Part shown: one piece after another, positions 31,286 to 42,600 of the stretch
Layout of the letters: each line of letters opens with the position of its first letter
Position numbering within the stretch: the first letter of the stretch is position 1
Source: Takakia lepidozioides
Taxonomy: Eukaryota > Streptophyta > Takakiopsida > Takakiales > Takakiaceae
DNA length: 64,000 nucleotides
Direction: 5' to 3'
Assembly: GCA_030704615.1 (NCBI GenBank)
Contig: CM060732.1
Coordinates: forward strand, 38,421,053 to 38,485,052
The notes under the pieces: generated by a model
Seen by the model: only the letters and a program-made list of their open reading frames with translations
What the model was told of the DNA's origin: nothing
Databases searched by the model: none
Program-made: the position numbers and the translations under genes

Positions 31286-33643
31286 ATGTATGGCATTCTA
31301 ACTCAAAGTTTCGAGCTATGCAGGATGGCATTGAAGCAGACACAGTTCCTTGCTGGACATATGACTGGAAAGAAGGGTAGTACATTCAGTATCACAACTG
31401 CTTTTGAAAGAGAACCAAGAGAGCAAGTCGCTAAGATTTCTTCTGGAAATTGTTGGGATGTGAGGATTCTATGTAAGGCAGGACAACTGAAAGATGCGGT
31501 GCAGATGTTGAACCATCCAGGCATTCAGGCAGACTCGAACACCTATGTGTGCCTCTTAGAGGAGTGTATCAACATGAAGGACTTGGGAGCTGGAAAGCAA
31601 GTGCACAGCAACATTATAAAGTGTGGATTCAAGCCAAACACCTTTCTACTCAACACTCTTGTCAACATGTATGCCAAGTGTGGGAGCATTGCGGATGCAC
31701 GCCTTGTGTTCGACAAAATGCCTGAACGAACTTTGTTCACTTGGACTATAATGATGGCCGAATATGCCAGACATGGTTTTGGTAAGGAGGCTTTCAAGAT
31801 CTATGACCAAATGCGATGGGAAGGGGTGACGCCTGACAAGGTCACTTTTATTTGCATACTCAATGCATGTGCCAGCCTACGAACTCTTGAAAAAGGAAGA
31901 AAGGTGCATGCTGACATCCTGAAATCTGGAATTGCGTCGTACGTAAATTTGGAAAACACCCTTATCGACATGTATGCTAAATGCGGGAGCTCGAAAGATG
32001 CTCGTCAAGTGTTCAATGAGATGGCTGAACGAGATGTGGTCTCATGGAGCACAATGATAGCAGGATATGCCCAACATGGGTGTGGTAAGGAGGCTGTTAT
32101 GATCTATGAGCAAATGGAACGGGAAGGGGTGATGCCTAACAGTATCACTTTCATTTGTGTTCTCAATGCATGTGCCAGCTTAGGAGCACTGGAAAAGGGC
32201 AAGGAGGTCCATGCTGACATTATCAAATCTAAAATTTGTTCATATCTTAAGTTGGATAACACCCTTGTCGACATGTATGCTAAATGTGGGAGCATGAAGG
32301 ATGCACATCAAGTGTTTGACAATATGGTTAAACGAAATGTGGTCTCATGGAACACCATGATCACAGGATACACTCAGCATGGGTGTGGTAGGGAGGCTTT
32401 TAAAATCTATGAGCAAATGCGACAGGAAGGGGTGATTCCCAACAGGATCACGTTCACTTGTGTTCTAAATGCGTGTGCCAGCCTAGGAGCCCTGGAAGAG
32501 GGCAAAAAGGTCCACGCTGACATCACCAAGTCTCACATTGCCCCAGATCTCATCCTGGAGACTGCCCTTGCTGACATGTATGCCAAATGTGGGAGCATGC
32601 GGGATGCGCGTGAAGTGTTTGACAAAATGGTTAAACGAGATGTTGTGTCATGGAATGCAATGATTGCAGGATACACTCAGCAGGGGAGTGGTAGGGAGGC
32701 GTTCGACATCTATGAGCAGATGCAAGAGGCACGGGTGATGCCGAACAGGGTCACATTCATTTGCTTGCTCAATGTGTGTGCCAGTCTAGGAGCCCTGGAA
32801 AAGGGCAAGGAGGTCCATGCTGACATTGTCAGAGCTGGACTTGTGTCATATATTAATTTGGAGAATGCCCTTGTTGACATGTATGCCAAATGTGGGAGCA
32901 TAAAGGATGCACAGCAAGTGTTCAACAACATGTCTACACAAGATGTTGTTTCCTGGAACGCCATGATCACAGGATATGCTCAGCTTGGGTGTGGTAGGGA
33001 GGCTTTTGATTTCTATCAGGAAATGCAACGGAAAGGGGTGATGCCTGACACAGTCACATTCACTTGCATTCTCAATGCGTGTTCCACTCTAGGAGCCCTG
33101 GAAAAGGGCAAAGAGGTCCATGCCGACATCGTCAGATCTGAGATTGCCTTCGATGTGAACTTAGAGACTGCCCTTATTGAAATGTATGCCAAATGTGGGA
33201 GCATAAAGGATGCGCGTCATGTGTTTGACAATATGGCTAAACAAGATTTGATCTCATGCAGTGTGATGCTTGCAGGATGTGCCCAGCATGGGTTTGGTAG
33301 GGAGGCTTTGCAACTATTTGAACAGATGCAACAGGATGGCTTAAAGCCAAATGCGATCACTTTTATATCTCTTCTCTCTGCATGTAGCCATGTGGGCCTA
33401 CTGGATGAAGGCCGTCACTACTTTGATTCCATGAGTCGGGATCATGGCATCACTCCTACAGTGGAGCATTTTGGTTGCATTGTGAACCTTCTTGGCCGTG
33501 CAGGGCGACTGGATGAGGCAGAGGACTTCATGAACAAAATGCCTATAAATCCAGATGCAGGAGTGTGGAGGGCCTTGCTTGGTGCCTGCAGAAAACATGG
33601 CAATGTTGAGGCAGCAGAACTTGCGGCAAAAAACATTATCTAG
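31286..33643 (+). CDS. PLS-class PPR protein, DYW domain lost from frame (unit U3)
   Basis: A 785-residue open frame from ATG 31286: leader SFELCRMALKQTQFLAGH, RILCKAGQLKDAVQ, then six PLS blocks and the start of the E region (LLGACRKHGNVEAAELAAK), ending NII and TAG at 33641-33643. The RNA-binding array has no internal stop. The rest of the E and DYW domains survives only downstream in other frames. Either the gene is recently dead, or it makes a truncated PPR protein that would need a DYW partner in trans, as known for some plant editing factors. Sequence alone cannot decide. Confidence 0.8.
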   Translation: MYGILTQSFELCRMALKQTQFLAGHMTGKKGSTFSITTAFEREPREQVAKISSGNCWDVRILCKAGQLKDAVQMLNHPGIQADSNTYVCLLEECINMKDLGAGKQVHSNIIKCGFKPNTFLLNTLVNMYAKCGSIADARLVFDKMPERTLFTWTIMMAEYARHGFGKEAFKIYDQMRWEGVTPDKVTFICILNACASLRTLEKGRKVHADILKSGIASYVNLENTLIDMYAKCGSSKDARQVFNEMAERDVVSWSTMIAGYAQHGCGKEAVMIYEQMEREGVMPNSITFICVLNACASLGALEKGKEVHADIIKSKICSYLKLDNTLVDMYAKCGSMKDAHQVFDNMVKRNVVSWNTMITGYTQHGCGREAFKIYEQMRQEGVIPNRITFTCVLNACASLGALEEGKKVHADITKSHIAPDLILETALADMYAKCGSMRDAREVFDKMVKRDVVSWNAMIAGYTQQGSGREAFDIYEQMQEARVMPNRVTFICLLNVCASLGALEKGKEVHADIVRAGLVSYINLENALVDMYAKCGSIKDAQQVFNNMSTQDVVSWNAMITGYAQLGCGREAFDFYQEMQRKGVMPDTVTFTCILNACSTLGALEKGKEVHADIVRSEIAFDVNLETALIEMYAKCGSIKDARHVFDNMAKQDLISCSVMLAGCAQHGFGREALQLFEQMQQDGLKPNAITFISLLSACSHVGLLDEGRHYFDSMSRDHGITPTVEHFGCIVNLLGRAGRLDEAEDFMNKMPINPDAGVWRALLGACRKHGNVEAAELAAKNII

Positions 33644-34500
33644 GGGGATAGCAGCATGCTGTGCTGCTGTCAAACATCTATGCTGCAGCTGGCAGTTTGG
33701 ACAACAGAGCAAAGGTGAGGAAACTGACGGAGGACAGGTGTCACAAAAGGAGCCCGTTGTCAGTACAACCAGACGGGGACGAACAGGTGCAGGAGGGGGT
33801 TACCTACTGGTGAACTCTTTAACTCCTTGAGGTTACTCAGATTGATTCATGGTCTCCGTTTGCATACATTAAGGTGCTAATGCGATCTGCGCAGGCACTT
33901 CTATGAACAACAGGACTTGGTCAGATTCTGTAGTTCTGCTTCTGGGTTCGAGCTCCATCAGGTCCCTGTTACGGTTCTCTGTCTACTGCAATGTACTGTC
34001 TGTACATATACACAGGGATGAATAGGCCCGAGGATGAGCTACCTGCTGGTGACCTCCCATAGGTCCTTGTGACTACTCAAATTTAACCAGGATTTCTAAG
34101 GCAGTAAGCTACAAGGATCCCTGCTCTGTTTGCTGTACATACATTTGTTGTAGAAGGCAGTTTCCGTACCCAAATTGAGGAAATTCATGCTAAGCTGAAG
34201 CAATTGTCCAGGAGGATGGAAGTTGCATATGTGGCTGACACACATGCTTGTCATTGCATCATTTGCCACCACAGTGAGAAGCTAGCCATTGCTTTTGCGC
34301 TCATCAGAAGACCACCTTGGGACGCCTATCCACATCATCAGTGTGGTGACTGCCACACTGCCACCAAGTTCATCTCGAAGACTGTTGGACGCGTAGTTAT
34401 TGTATGCAAGGCCAACTGCTTTCACCACGTCCAAGATGGTTTGGGGATTACCAGTAAACCACATACTACTTGTGGGGGCAAGCAGGATATTGTAGCTTAG
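33644..34500 (+). pseudogene. Detached E/DYW remnant of unit U3
   Basis: After the stop, YVLLSNIYAAAGS-like sequence continues in another frame to about 33765. About 370 bp of unrelated sequence (33770-34135) then intervenes. From 34141 the E+ and DYW parts resume: FVVEGS, IEEIHAKLKQLSRRM, HHSEKLAIAFALI, CGDCHTATKFISKTVGR, FHHVQDG. The HSE and CGDC deaminase motifs are intact, but the terminal CSCGDYW is damaged (GDYQ in another frame). Confidence 0.8.
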
Positions 34501-35340
34501 CCATATGCAAGTAGTATGAAGGAAGATTCCCTTCATGTTCTCTTACATGTCAAGCATGTAACGTCTACCAGCTCAGTAGTTTGGCACCTGCAATGCAAAC
34601 CAAAATCACTGGATGTCCAGGAGGTTACCCCAAAATCAGCATGAATACAATTAGGATGAATTACAAACACGGTGAACTTTCTTTCTGTCAAGAATCTCTG
34701 TCTGTGAGGTGTGCAGCTTCACAGACCAACGCAGACAGTGAAATGCAGTGACCATATCTCTATTTGGTGTCCTTGCAAGCTAGGAGGGCAAAAGCTTTTG
34801 ACAAATTTGAGATTTGGCAGGCAATCAGAGCTAGTGTGATTAATAAGCATAACCTGTAAACTTTCTTTGTAGTTTGTGACGGCCACGGAAGGAGAGACGG
34901 AAAGAACTTCATCGATCCCAGGACAAAGTACTGAGAATGACAAGAAATGCTTCAGAGACGATCAAGCGATGCCCAAAACCCCGTGTGTGTGTAAGTGAGA
35001 GAGAGAGAGAGAAGAGATGGTTTGTGTGCATCCTTTGGGATAGACAAGTGACGCTATACATACACAAGTTCGAAGAGGCGGTTGTGGAATTTCTAGCTAG
35101 AGACCGACTGACTGCAGTCCGGCTTGGGGAATTGATTGTTGGTGGAGCACACTATGTTGAGTAGAGCACTGCTAGCCTAGCCCCCATCCGAGATAGACAG
35201 TGCCCTGTGGGTGTGATGGCCGTGTTTCGCTCGACTGCAAGAGAGGGAGGCTTACTCCGCGGGAAGGCTACATTTATTTTCTTTCCTCATTTTGACCGAG
35301 GCATTTCGGAACTGTTCAAGGTAGATGTCATAGTGGTGTT
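34501..35340. other. Intergenic between PPR units U3 and U4
   Basis: Contains a (GA)n tract at about 34996-35014. No gene was recognised. Confidence 0.5.
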
Positions 35341-35369
35341 CGCATGCACCATGTAATGAGCCTGCAACA

Positions 35370-35841
35370 GGTCTGGCAGGAGTGCCTTCGCAGTGGTAGG
35401 ACAACAGGTCTAATAAGGTGAGAAGGGAGCTCTGTTTCTACCCAATCACTGAAGCTTTGAAAAGCTGGACGATTGTATTGTACTCTGCTTGATGGTTTCG
35501 GTTGCTTTGATTGATGTCGAGTCAAAGATCTTTTTTGCTTCACATGCCGTAGTGGTTTCTATTCAGTTGGTGTTGAGACAATGCTCACAGAGCTTTCAAT
35601 CTTGTTTGTAGCATGGTCGTTTGAGGTTATGATTAAATCTATATCTTCTCAGCTGCGAAATACTGGTTTTGACAGAAAACTCCAAGATCGCCAATTTTCA
35701 ATCGTAAGCGCACAAACGAGGTGCTTACATGGATTGTCCGTCACATCCTCTTTCGGTGATAGCAGAAATAGCTTGTCGAGCACAATCTGATGACTGGGTT
35801 TCAGGCCGAGGATTTTACAGGTATTGCTCCTATGGTGATTC
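35370..35841 (+). pseudogene. OSB-like terminal exons upstream of PPR U4
   Basis: Exon A (about 35370-35417) aligns with VWQECLRSGRTTGLIR-type sequence and keeps a GTGAGA donor. The acceptor GACAG ends at 35675. Exon B reads TPRSPIFNRKRTNEVLTW, where PDF has become PIF. Downstream bases TACAGGTATTGCTCCTATGG match the U1 C-terminus, but the stop has been lost. It is the most decayed of the four copies. The intron is about 258 nt, and the PPR ATG is about 133 nt after the OSB end. Confidence 0.65.
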
Positions 35842-35973
35842 AATGGTCGCAGTTCAAATGAATTGGTACAGTCATTCTCAAGGTAGGTGTCTTGAGTAGT
35901 TTTGTAGCCATGTTCATGTGTAGCGTAGAGATACTTTCTGGAGCTAGAAGATATACTATGTGCTTGAGTGTCA

Positions 35974-38382
35974 ATGTTTGCAACTAAAATTTTTGAGTCA
36001 TGTAGAGTGGCAGGGTTGAATCATGCAAAGTTGTTTATTGGACATGAGACTGGCTGCAAGTGTATGCGCACCATCACCACAGAGGCAGTCAACAACAAAA
36101 TTTCTGGTACTTGTGGGCATACAAGGACTCTCTGTCTGGCAGGAGAAATGAAAGAGACGCCGCACATTTTCAATCAACGAGGCATTGAGGCAGATTCGAA
36201 CACGTATGTATGTCTCTTGCAGGAGTGCATCAACATGAAAGACCTAGCAAAGGGGAAACAGGTGCATGCCCACATTATCCGAAGTGGATTTTTTCCAAAC
36301 GTTTCTCTTCTTAACACCCTTGTCAACATGTATGCCAAGTGCGGGAGTCTGGTGGATGCACGGCAAGTCTTTGACAGAATGCCTGACCGAAGTTTGTTTA
36401 CTTGGACTATAATGATGGCAGGATACGCAAAGCATGGGCATGCTGAGGAGGCTTTCAAAATTTATGAGCAGATGCAATGCGAGGGGGTGACCCCTGATAG
36501 GGTCACATTTATTTGCATTCTCAATGCGTGTGCTAAGCTAGGAGCCGTGGAAAAAGGCAAAGAGGTCCATGCTGCCATCATCAAAGCTGGAATTGCTGAC
36601 TATGTAAATTTGGAGACTGCCCTTATCGCCATGTATGCCAAATGCGGGTGCATGCAGGATGCACGTAAAGTGTTCGACAAAATGTCTGAAAGAGATGTGG
36701 TCTCATGGAATGCCATAATCGCAGGATATGCTCAGCATGAGTGTGGTAGAGAAGCTTTCGATATGTACGACCAAATGCAATGTGAAGGGGTGAACCCCAA
36801 TAGTGTTACATTCATTTCTGTTCTCAGTGCCTGTGCCAAACTAGGAGCCCTGAAAAAGGGCAAAGAGGTGCATTCTGACATTATCAGAGCTGGAATTGTG
36901 TCGTCTATTAATTTGGAGAATACCCTTGTCGATATGTATGCCAAGTGCGGGAGCATGAAAGATGCAGAGAGAGTCTTCAACCATATGGCAAAACGAGATG
37001 TGGTCTCATGGAACGTCATGATCACAGGATATGCTCATCATGACTATGGTAGGGAGGCTTTCAAGATCTATGATCAAATGCGACAGGAAGGGGTGATGCC
37101 CAGCAGGATCACTTTCATTTGCCTCCTAAATGCATGTGCCAACGTAGGAGCCCTGGAAAAGGCCAAAGAGGTCCATGCAGACATCCTCAAAGTTGGAATT
37201 CCATCATATATTAAATTGGAGAATACTCTTGTGGACATTTATGGAAAATGTGGGAGCATTAAGGATGCGCGTGAAGTGTTCAATAATATGGCTATACGAG
37301 ATGTCGTCTCATGGAGTGCACTTATTGCAGGATATGTTCAGCAGGGGTGTGGTATGGAGGCTTTCAAGCTCTATGAGCAAATGCAACAGGAAGGTGTTAC
37401 ACCTGACAGGGTCACGTTCAACTGCGCTCTCAATGCTTGTGCCATTCTAGGAGTTCTGGAAAAGGGCAAGCAGGTCCATGCTGACATCATCCAATCGGGA
37501 ATTGGTTCAGATGTGAATTTGGAGAATACCCTCGTCAACATGTATGCCAAATGCGGTAGCACCAAGGATGCGCATCAAGTTTTTGATAATATGACACAAC
37601 AAGATGTTGTCTCCTGGAACGCCATGATTGCAGCGTATGCTCAGCATAGGTCTGATAAGGAGGCTTTTAAAATGTTCGAAGAAATGCAATGGAAAGGGGT
37701 GACACCTGACAGGTTCACGTTCACTTGTGTTCTCAATGTATGTGCCAGCCTAGGAGCCCTGGAAAAGGGCAAAGAGGTGCATGCAGACATTATGAAATAT
37801 GGTATTGCATCAGATATTAATTTGGAGACGTCACTTGTTGAAATGTATGCCAAATGTGGGAGCATAAAGGATGCGCATCAAGTCTTTGACAACATGGGTA
37901 AACGAGATGTGGTCTCATGGAGTGCTATGATTGCAGGATATTCCCAGCATGGGTGTGGTAGGGAGGCCCTTCAACTAATTGAACAAATGCAACAGGAAGG
38001 ATTAAAGCCCAATGGTATTACCTTTATGTCCCTTCTATCTGCATGTGGCCGAGTGGGCCTACTAGATGAAGGCCGCCACTACTTTCATTCCATGACGCGA
38101 GATCATGGCCTCACTCCTACATTAGAGCATTTTGGTTGCATGGTGGACCTTCTTGGCCGTGCAGGACGTTTGGTTGAAGCAGAGCATTTGATTGACAAAA
38201 TACCAATGAAACCAGATTCTGGAGTGTGGAGGGCTTTGCTTGGTGCCTGCAGAACTCATGGCAATGTGCAGCTAGCAGAACGTGCAACCAAAAGCATTCT
38301 TAAGACTGATCCACAGCACACTGCAGCTAGTGCTGCTGTCGAACGTTTATGCTGCAGCTCGCAGATAGGACAAAAGGGCTAA
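35974..38382 (+). CDS. PLS-class PPR protein, DYW domain frameshifted (unit U4)
   Basis: From ATG 35974 (MFATKIFESCRVAGLNHAK) an 802-residue frame carries a leader, six PLS blocks and E1 (LLGACRTHGNVQLAERATK). It then leaves the conserved frame near 38330 and stops at 38380-38382. The PPR repeats are intact and closely related to U3, its tandem neighbour. The lesion is different from that in U3 (indels in the E2 region rather than a stop after E1), so the two genes lost their DYW domains independently. Confidence 0.8.
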   Translation: MFATKIFESCRVAGLNHAKLFIGHETGCKCMRTITTEAVNNKISGTCGHTRTLCLAGEMKETPHIFNQRGIEADSNTYVCLLQECINMKDLAKGKQVHAHIIRSGFFPNVSLLNTLVNMYAKCGSLVDARQVFDRMPDRSLFTWTIMMAGYAKHGHAEEAFKIYEQMQCEGVTPDRVTFICILNACAKLGAVEKGKEVHAAIIKAGIADYVNLETALIAMYAKCGCMQDARKVFDKMSERDVVSWNAIIAGYAQHECGREAFDMYDQMQCEGVNPNSVTFISVLSACAKLGALKKGKEVHSDIIRAGIVSSINLENTLVDMYAKCGSMKDAERVFNHMAKRDVVSWNVMITGYAHHDYGREAFKIYDQMRQEGVMPSRITFICLLNACANVGALEKAKEVHADILKVGIPSYIKLENTLVDIYGKCGSIKDAREVFNNMAIRDVVSWSALIAGYVQQGCGMEAFKLYEQMQQEGVTPDRVTFNCALNACAILGVLEKGKQVHADIIQSGIGSDVNLENTLVNMYAKCGSTKDAHQVFDNMTQQDVVSWNAMIAAYAQHRSDKEAFKMFEEMQWKGVTPDRFTFTCVLNVCASLGALEKGKEVHADIMKYGIASDINLETSLVEMYAKCGSIKDAHQVFDNMGKRDVVSWSAMIAGYSQHGCGREALQLIEQMQQEGLKPNGITFMSLLSACGRVGLLDEGRHYFHSMTRDHGLTPTLEHFGCMVDLLGRAGRLVEAEHLIDKIPMKPDSGVWRALLGACRTHGNVQLAERATKSILKTDPQHTAASAAVERLCCSSQIGQKG

Positions 38383-38724
38383 GGTCAGAAAATTTATGGA
38401 AGTTATAAATGTCAGAAATGTACCAGGGCAGAGCAGCAGGTGGACAACCAGGTGCATACATGACAGATGCTTAGCATTGCATGATTTGAAAGGAGCAGAA
38501 GGAATTTTCTTTGTGCCAGCACAGTGAGAAGCTGGCCATTTCTTCTTGGCTCATCAGCACACCCCCTCAAGCGCCTATCCATGTCATTATTCATTACATA
38601 CTGTTAGGTGTGTGAAACTGCCATACCACTTTTGACGATTGTTGGGCGGCAAGTCGTTGTACAGGATACCAACCACTTTCACCACTTCCAAGATATGGCT
38701 TGTTCTTTTGGGGATTACTGGTGA
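38383..38724 (+). pseudogene. Decayed DYW remnant of unit U4
   Basis: HSEKLAIS-like sequence (38519-38545), ISTPPQAPI, TIVGRQVVVQDTNHFHHFQD and the terminus CSFGDYW followed by TGA are visible in shifting frames. The CGDCH zinc motif is replaced by VCETAI, so the deaminase core is lost. Confidence 0.8.
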
Positions 38725-39690
38725 CAGCAACAATATGTTCAGATTCAAGCTGGAGATTAACTGATCCTCGGTCTGTTATTTCAGTCTGTTCAAATTCAAG
38801 CTGGAGAGGCTGTGAAATGGACATTGGTTCCATTGTGTGAAGTAAGCTCCCAGTTTTGCCCTCATAGTTGGGTGATTGGTTGAGATTATATCTGAAGAGC
38901 ACGCAACTCAAAAGGTCTCCATTATTGAGTAGTCAGTCAGCTTGTTGAGATGGAGAGCCCATGAGTTTCAGCCAGCTTCTGGTGGAGTCAAGATGGTTTC
39001 ACCTAGGCTCTGAGGACCAGACTTCAGTCTTAAGGCAGTCCCGCGATTGTGGTGGCTTATGCAAGCTAGCCTGCTGCATCTCTCTTACACCACCTGCCAA
39101 AGACAACAAGTACCTGTAGTTCAGGGCCTGTTGATCCAGGTTAGACTGGTAGATATTCAAAAGACAGCTATGGAACCGACCCAAAACGTCAGCTTTTGAC
39201 AGTACATATTTTGACCAAGCTTATGATCTCATGGCCAAGCTCGCAGATCTCCACCCGTTTTCCTCAGTTTGTGTCCATTCCGAGTGCTGCTGAAAGTGTG
39301 TTGGACTTAGCAACCTTCTACTTGAGACAAAGTATACTTTATAGAGCAGTGCACAATTCTAAAAACCGCGGTGCCAGTCAAGATATATTTTGGTGGACCT
39401 CAAATCATTACAACCTTAAGTTCATATATCAGCAAGAGTTTTTGGTAAGATGCTTGAATCTGGGTGATGACAGATCACTACCAAATAGAACTGACTCATC
39501 CCTCAAGCCATACTCCAGCACTCAGCTACTCTAGCCACAATGTTCAACATTCTTGTCAGTCCACAGGCAAAATGTGGTGGTTATAAATCTGGTGCAATTT
39601 GGCAGTCAAAAAGTCTCAGCACAAAGTCCACATAATGTAACACCATCTCATTATCAAAAACTTTAGAGATGAGAATTCTACATTCATAAC
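38725..39690. other. Intergenic, nothing recognised
   Basis: A short direct repeat of TTCAAGCTGGAGA at about 38743 and 38796. No gene was recognised. Confidence 0.5.
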
Positions 39691-39693
39691 TTC

Positions 39694-42600
39694 CTAACGA
39701 TCCTCTTGCTTTTGTTTCTTCCTCTTCTTCTTCTCAGTGACAGGGGTTGCAGTTGCTTCGGAAACAATGGGTATGGCAGCTGCCTCGGCACTTTGCACTC
39801 TCTTCTTCTTTTTCTTCTTCTCTTGTGGGGCTTCATCTGCTCCTTGTCCATTAGCTGTGGACGTCACCACAGGCACTTTCTCTTCCTTATCTTTTCCATT
39901 GGCTACTGGCAGAGTGCTGTCTGTGCCATTTGCTTCTGCGCCCTTGCTCTTTTTCTTCTTCTTTTTCTTCTCACCATCTGTAACCACCCCAGCAATCATT
40001 AAGACATGCCTCATATCTAAAACTGGTGCAAAATGATTGGATGTTTTGGATGCAGAAAACTCACTTTCGGGCAACTCTGGCTCAGCATCTGGCATAGCTT
40101 GGTCCACTGGTTCATCTACTTTTGGAGTGACAGCGCTCCCATTCTCAACATTTTTTATGGCGTCTTTCATCACATCAATGTTTTTGCGGGGCGCAATACC
40201 CTTGTCGTAAAAGTCAAGTCGTTCTTCCACTTGTTCCCGTAACTTCTCCCCAAATACACTTGTATTTGTCTCTGTGCCCACACACCCCAATCCTCTAGTA
40301 TTACAGACATGCAAATGCTTGTCTGAAGATACAGGTGAGAGACAAGGAGATGAGGTCACACCAGAAAGCTCTGTACCAACAAATAGGAAGCCTAAGAGAA
40401 AATCACTGCAATCATCTTCAGCAAATCTCACAACATAAGCCTATGAAGTGGAAGTTACAATGCATCATGAAGAGTCCTACAGAACAAGAGACAGGAAAAG
40501 CAAGCCCCGACCTGAGAAGCAGTCAATACGAGAAGCAATTGAGCATTTGTTTGCCAGATAGCGAGAAATGCGACCCTTGTTCTTAGTGCTTGCCCTTCCA
40601 ATAAATGAGGAATGGAAGATCAGGCCATACTTTGGTGTATTGCCTTTTGTCTTCAGAGCCCTACACAGGTCCCCACAATACACAATATTATACTTCAGCC
40701 TCCAAATCAGCCCTAAAGCCTTAGAATGTACTCATAAGACGCTGTTTGCAGGCCTTGTCGCCCTAGAGAGAGAGAGAGAGTCCCTAGTTCCAGAACATGC
40801 TTTGCCAACTCCACCTCCAGGAAGATCAACACATGCCTACATCCATCTTTACAAATCCTCCAGATTTCAATGCAAGAAACAAATGCCGGAAGGGTGGCAC
40901 AAGGGATACCTGAATAAGGCCTTCTCAGCACCCAGAATCTGCACGGTTGATGCTGGGTACTTGGCTAGATTAGTGAGACTGCCAGCATGCGAGATTAGGC
41001 GGGCCCCAACCATCTCACCAATCAGCACTGCCAAATTTGGGGCCACATCTTGCATCCTCGACAACAGATAGGAGTGCAATTGCTTGCGATACTCTACCAG
41101 AGCTATCACCCTTAGTGCAAACATTTCAATGTTTATCAAATCGATTGGTGATATGTCTTGTCCTGCATTTGAACCCCGACAAATAAGAAATGAGCTTAGT
41201 CCCTCGCATTGTTTCCTCTTTGTTCCTTTTCTCAGAAATTTCCAGCACCATGCCGGGGTGCTGATAGAAAATTACCTACCTGAATCAAAAGTTACAAGAC
41301 TCGACTCAGCACCTTAAAAGTGTGCATCTTCAACTACCAGAGACAAAAACAACCACACCTTTTTTCACATGGAGTCAAGTGTCGTAAACCAAGGCGGCCC
41401 TTCATAACAATAGAAGGTCCTAACAAGATTATCTAGAAGGCTGAAGTTCAAGTGCAGGAACGAGAAGTGGGTGACGGTAGTGGGTGCCCTATCCAGTGTC
41501 TTCCTGTGCTCCCTCTCACACCCTTACTGTCTGTGGAAACTGGCCAGAGGACTCCAGATAGTCTTCTGAAGACAATCTTACCACATTGATGATTCAAAAA
41601 TGTAAAAAAACATTGTCTAGCAAAACATCTCGGTGGAAGTAATTTCAACTAACTAGAACAATACTCACCCGGATGATCCCACAAAGTGGAGGTCTGAATC
41701 AGCCAGTAAATTACATCACTTCTGTTCAGAGATCCAACTTTTAACTTCAATTTCTCGAGAATCAATAATGATGTCAAAGTAAGTTACCACTCCAAAGCCA
41801 GAGGTTGAATGGTAAGAACTTACCCATCGAGGATTTGGCAGCCTCTATGACCTCACGAGCCTTGTCTTCGTCACCTGTGATCTCAGAAATCTCTGACAAT
41901 ACATCAACAGTGAGTGATGTCTTGTCCTTCACAAACTTAACTAGTTTAGTGTACATGTAATTGTCGTTGACAATTTTCACCAGCTCTGGAAAATGCCATG
42001 AGTACCACTCCCTGCACCACCCACCACGGCATCAGCACCCTTCATTGCTGGCAACCTGCAATTTGATTTGAAACCATTTTCAAATAGTAGAACAAACCTA
42101 CCAACACAAATGGTGCGCTTGTAACTAGCATGGCAACACTGACTGAGACACTAGCAGTACACAGGGAAACCCTTACGAACTAGATGGCAAACTCAGAAAA
42201 GGAAGATATCCACCAGGAAACCCAACTGAATGAGAAAGGTCAAATCATGATTAAGGATAAAAAAGGGCACTCTTGCTCAAATTTGCAAAGACAAGTATTT
42301 TGGAAGTGTATCTTTCCTCTCCAGTGCACTTTCCAGACTGGGTTCAGCATTGGCAAGGTGGCAGTAAGCCAGGGATTTCTACCACTACCAGCTTAACCCA
42401 CCCATGGCCAACATGGCTTCAATATGTTGGTGGTCACCTGACACGCATGCAAAAAGTGTTGATATCCTTGTCAAGGGTATCCAGCAAGCTTATGCTTTGG
42501 ATAATCATGTTATCTACTCGGTTCACATTGAACTTCACTTTGCTGCGACTGTAGCTGTGACCCAGCCCAAGCTGTGCCTTCTCCAGATCTCCATCCTGCC

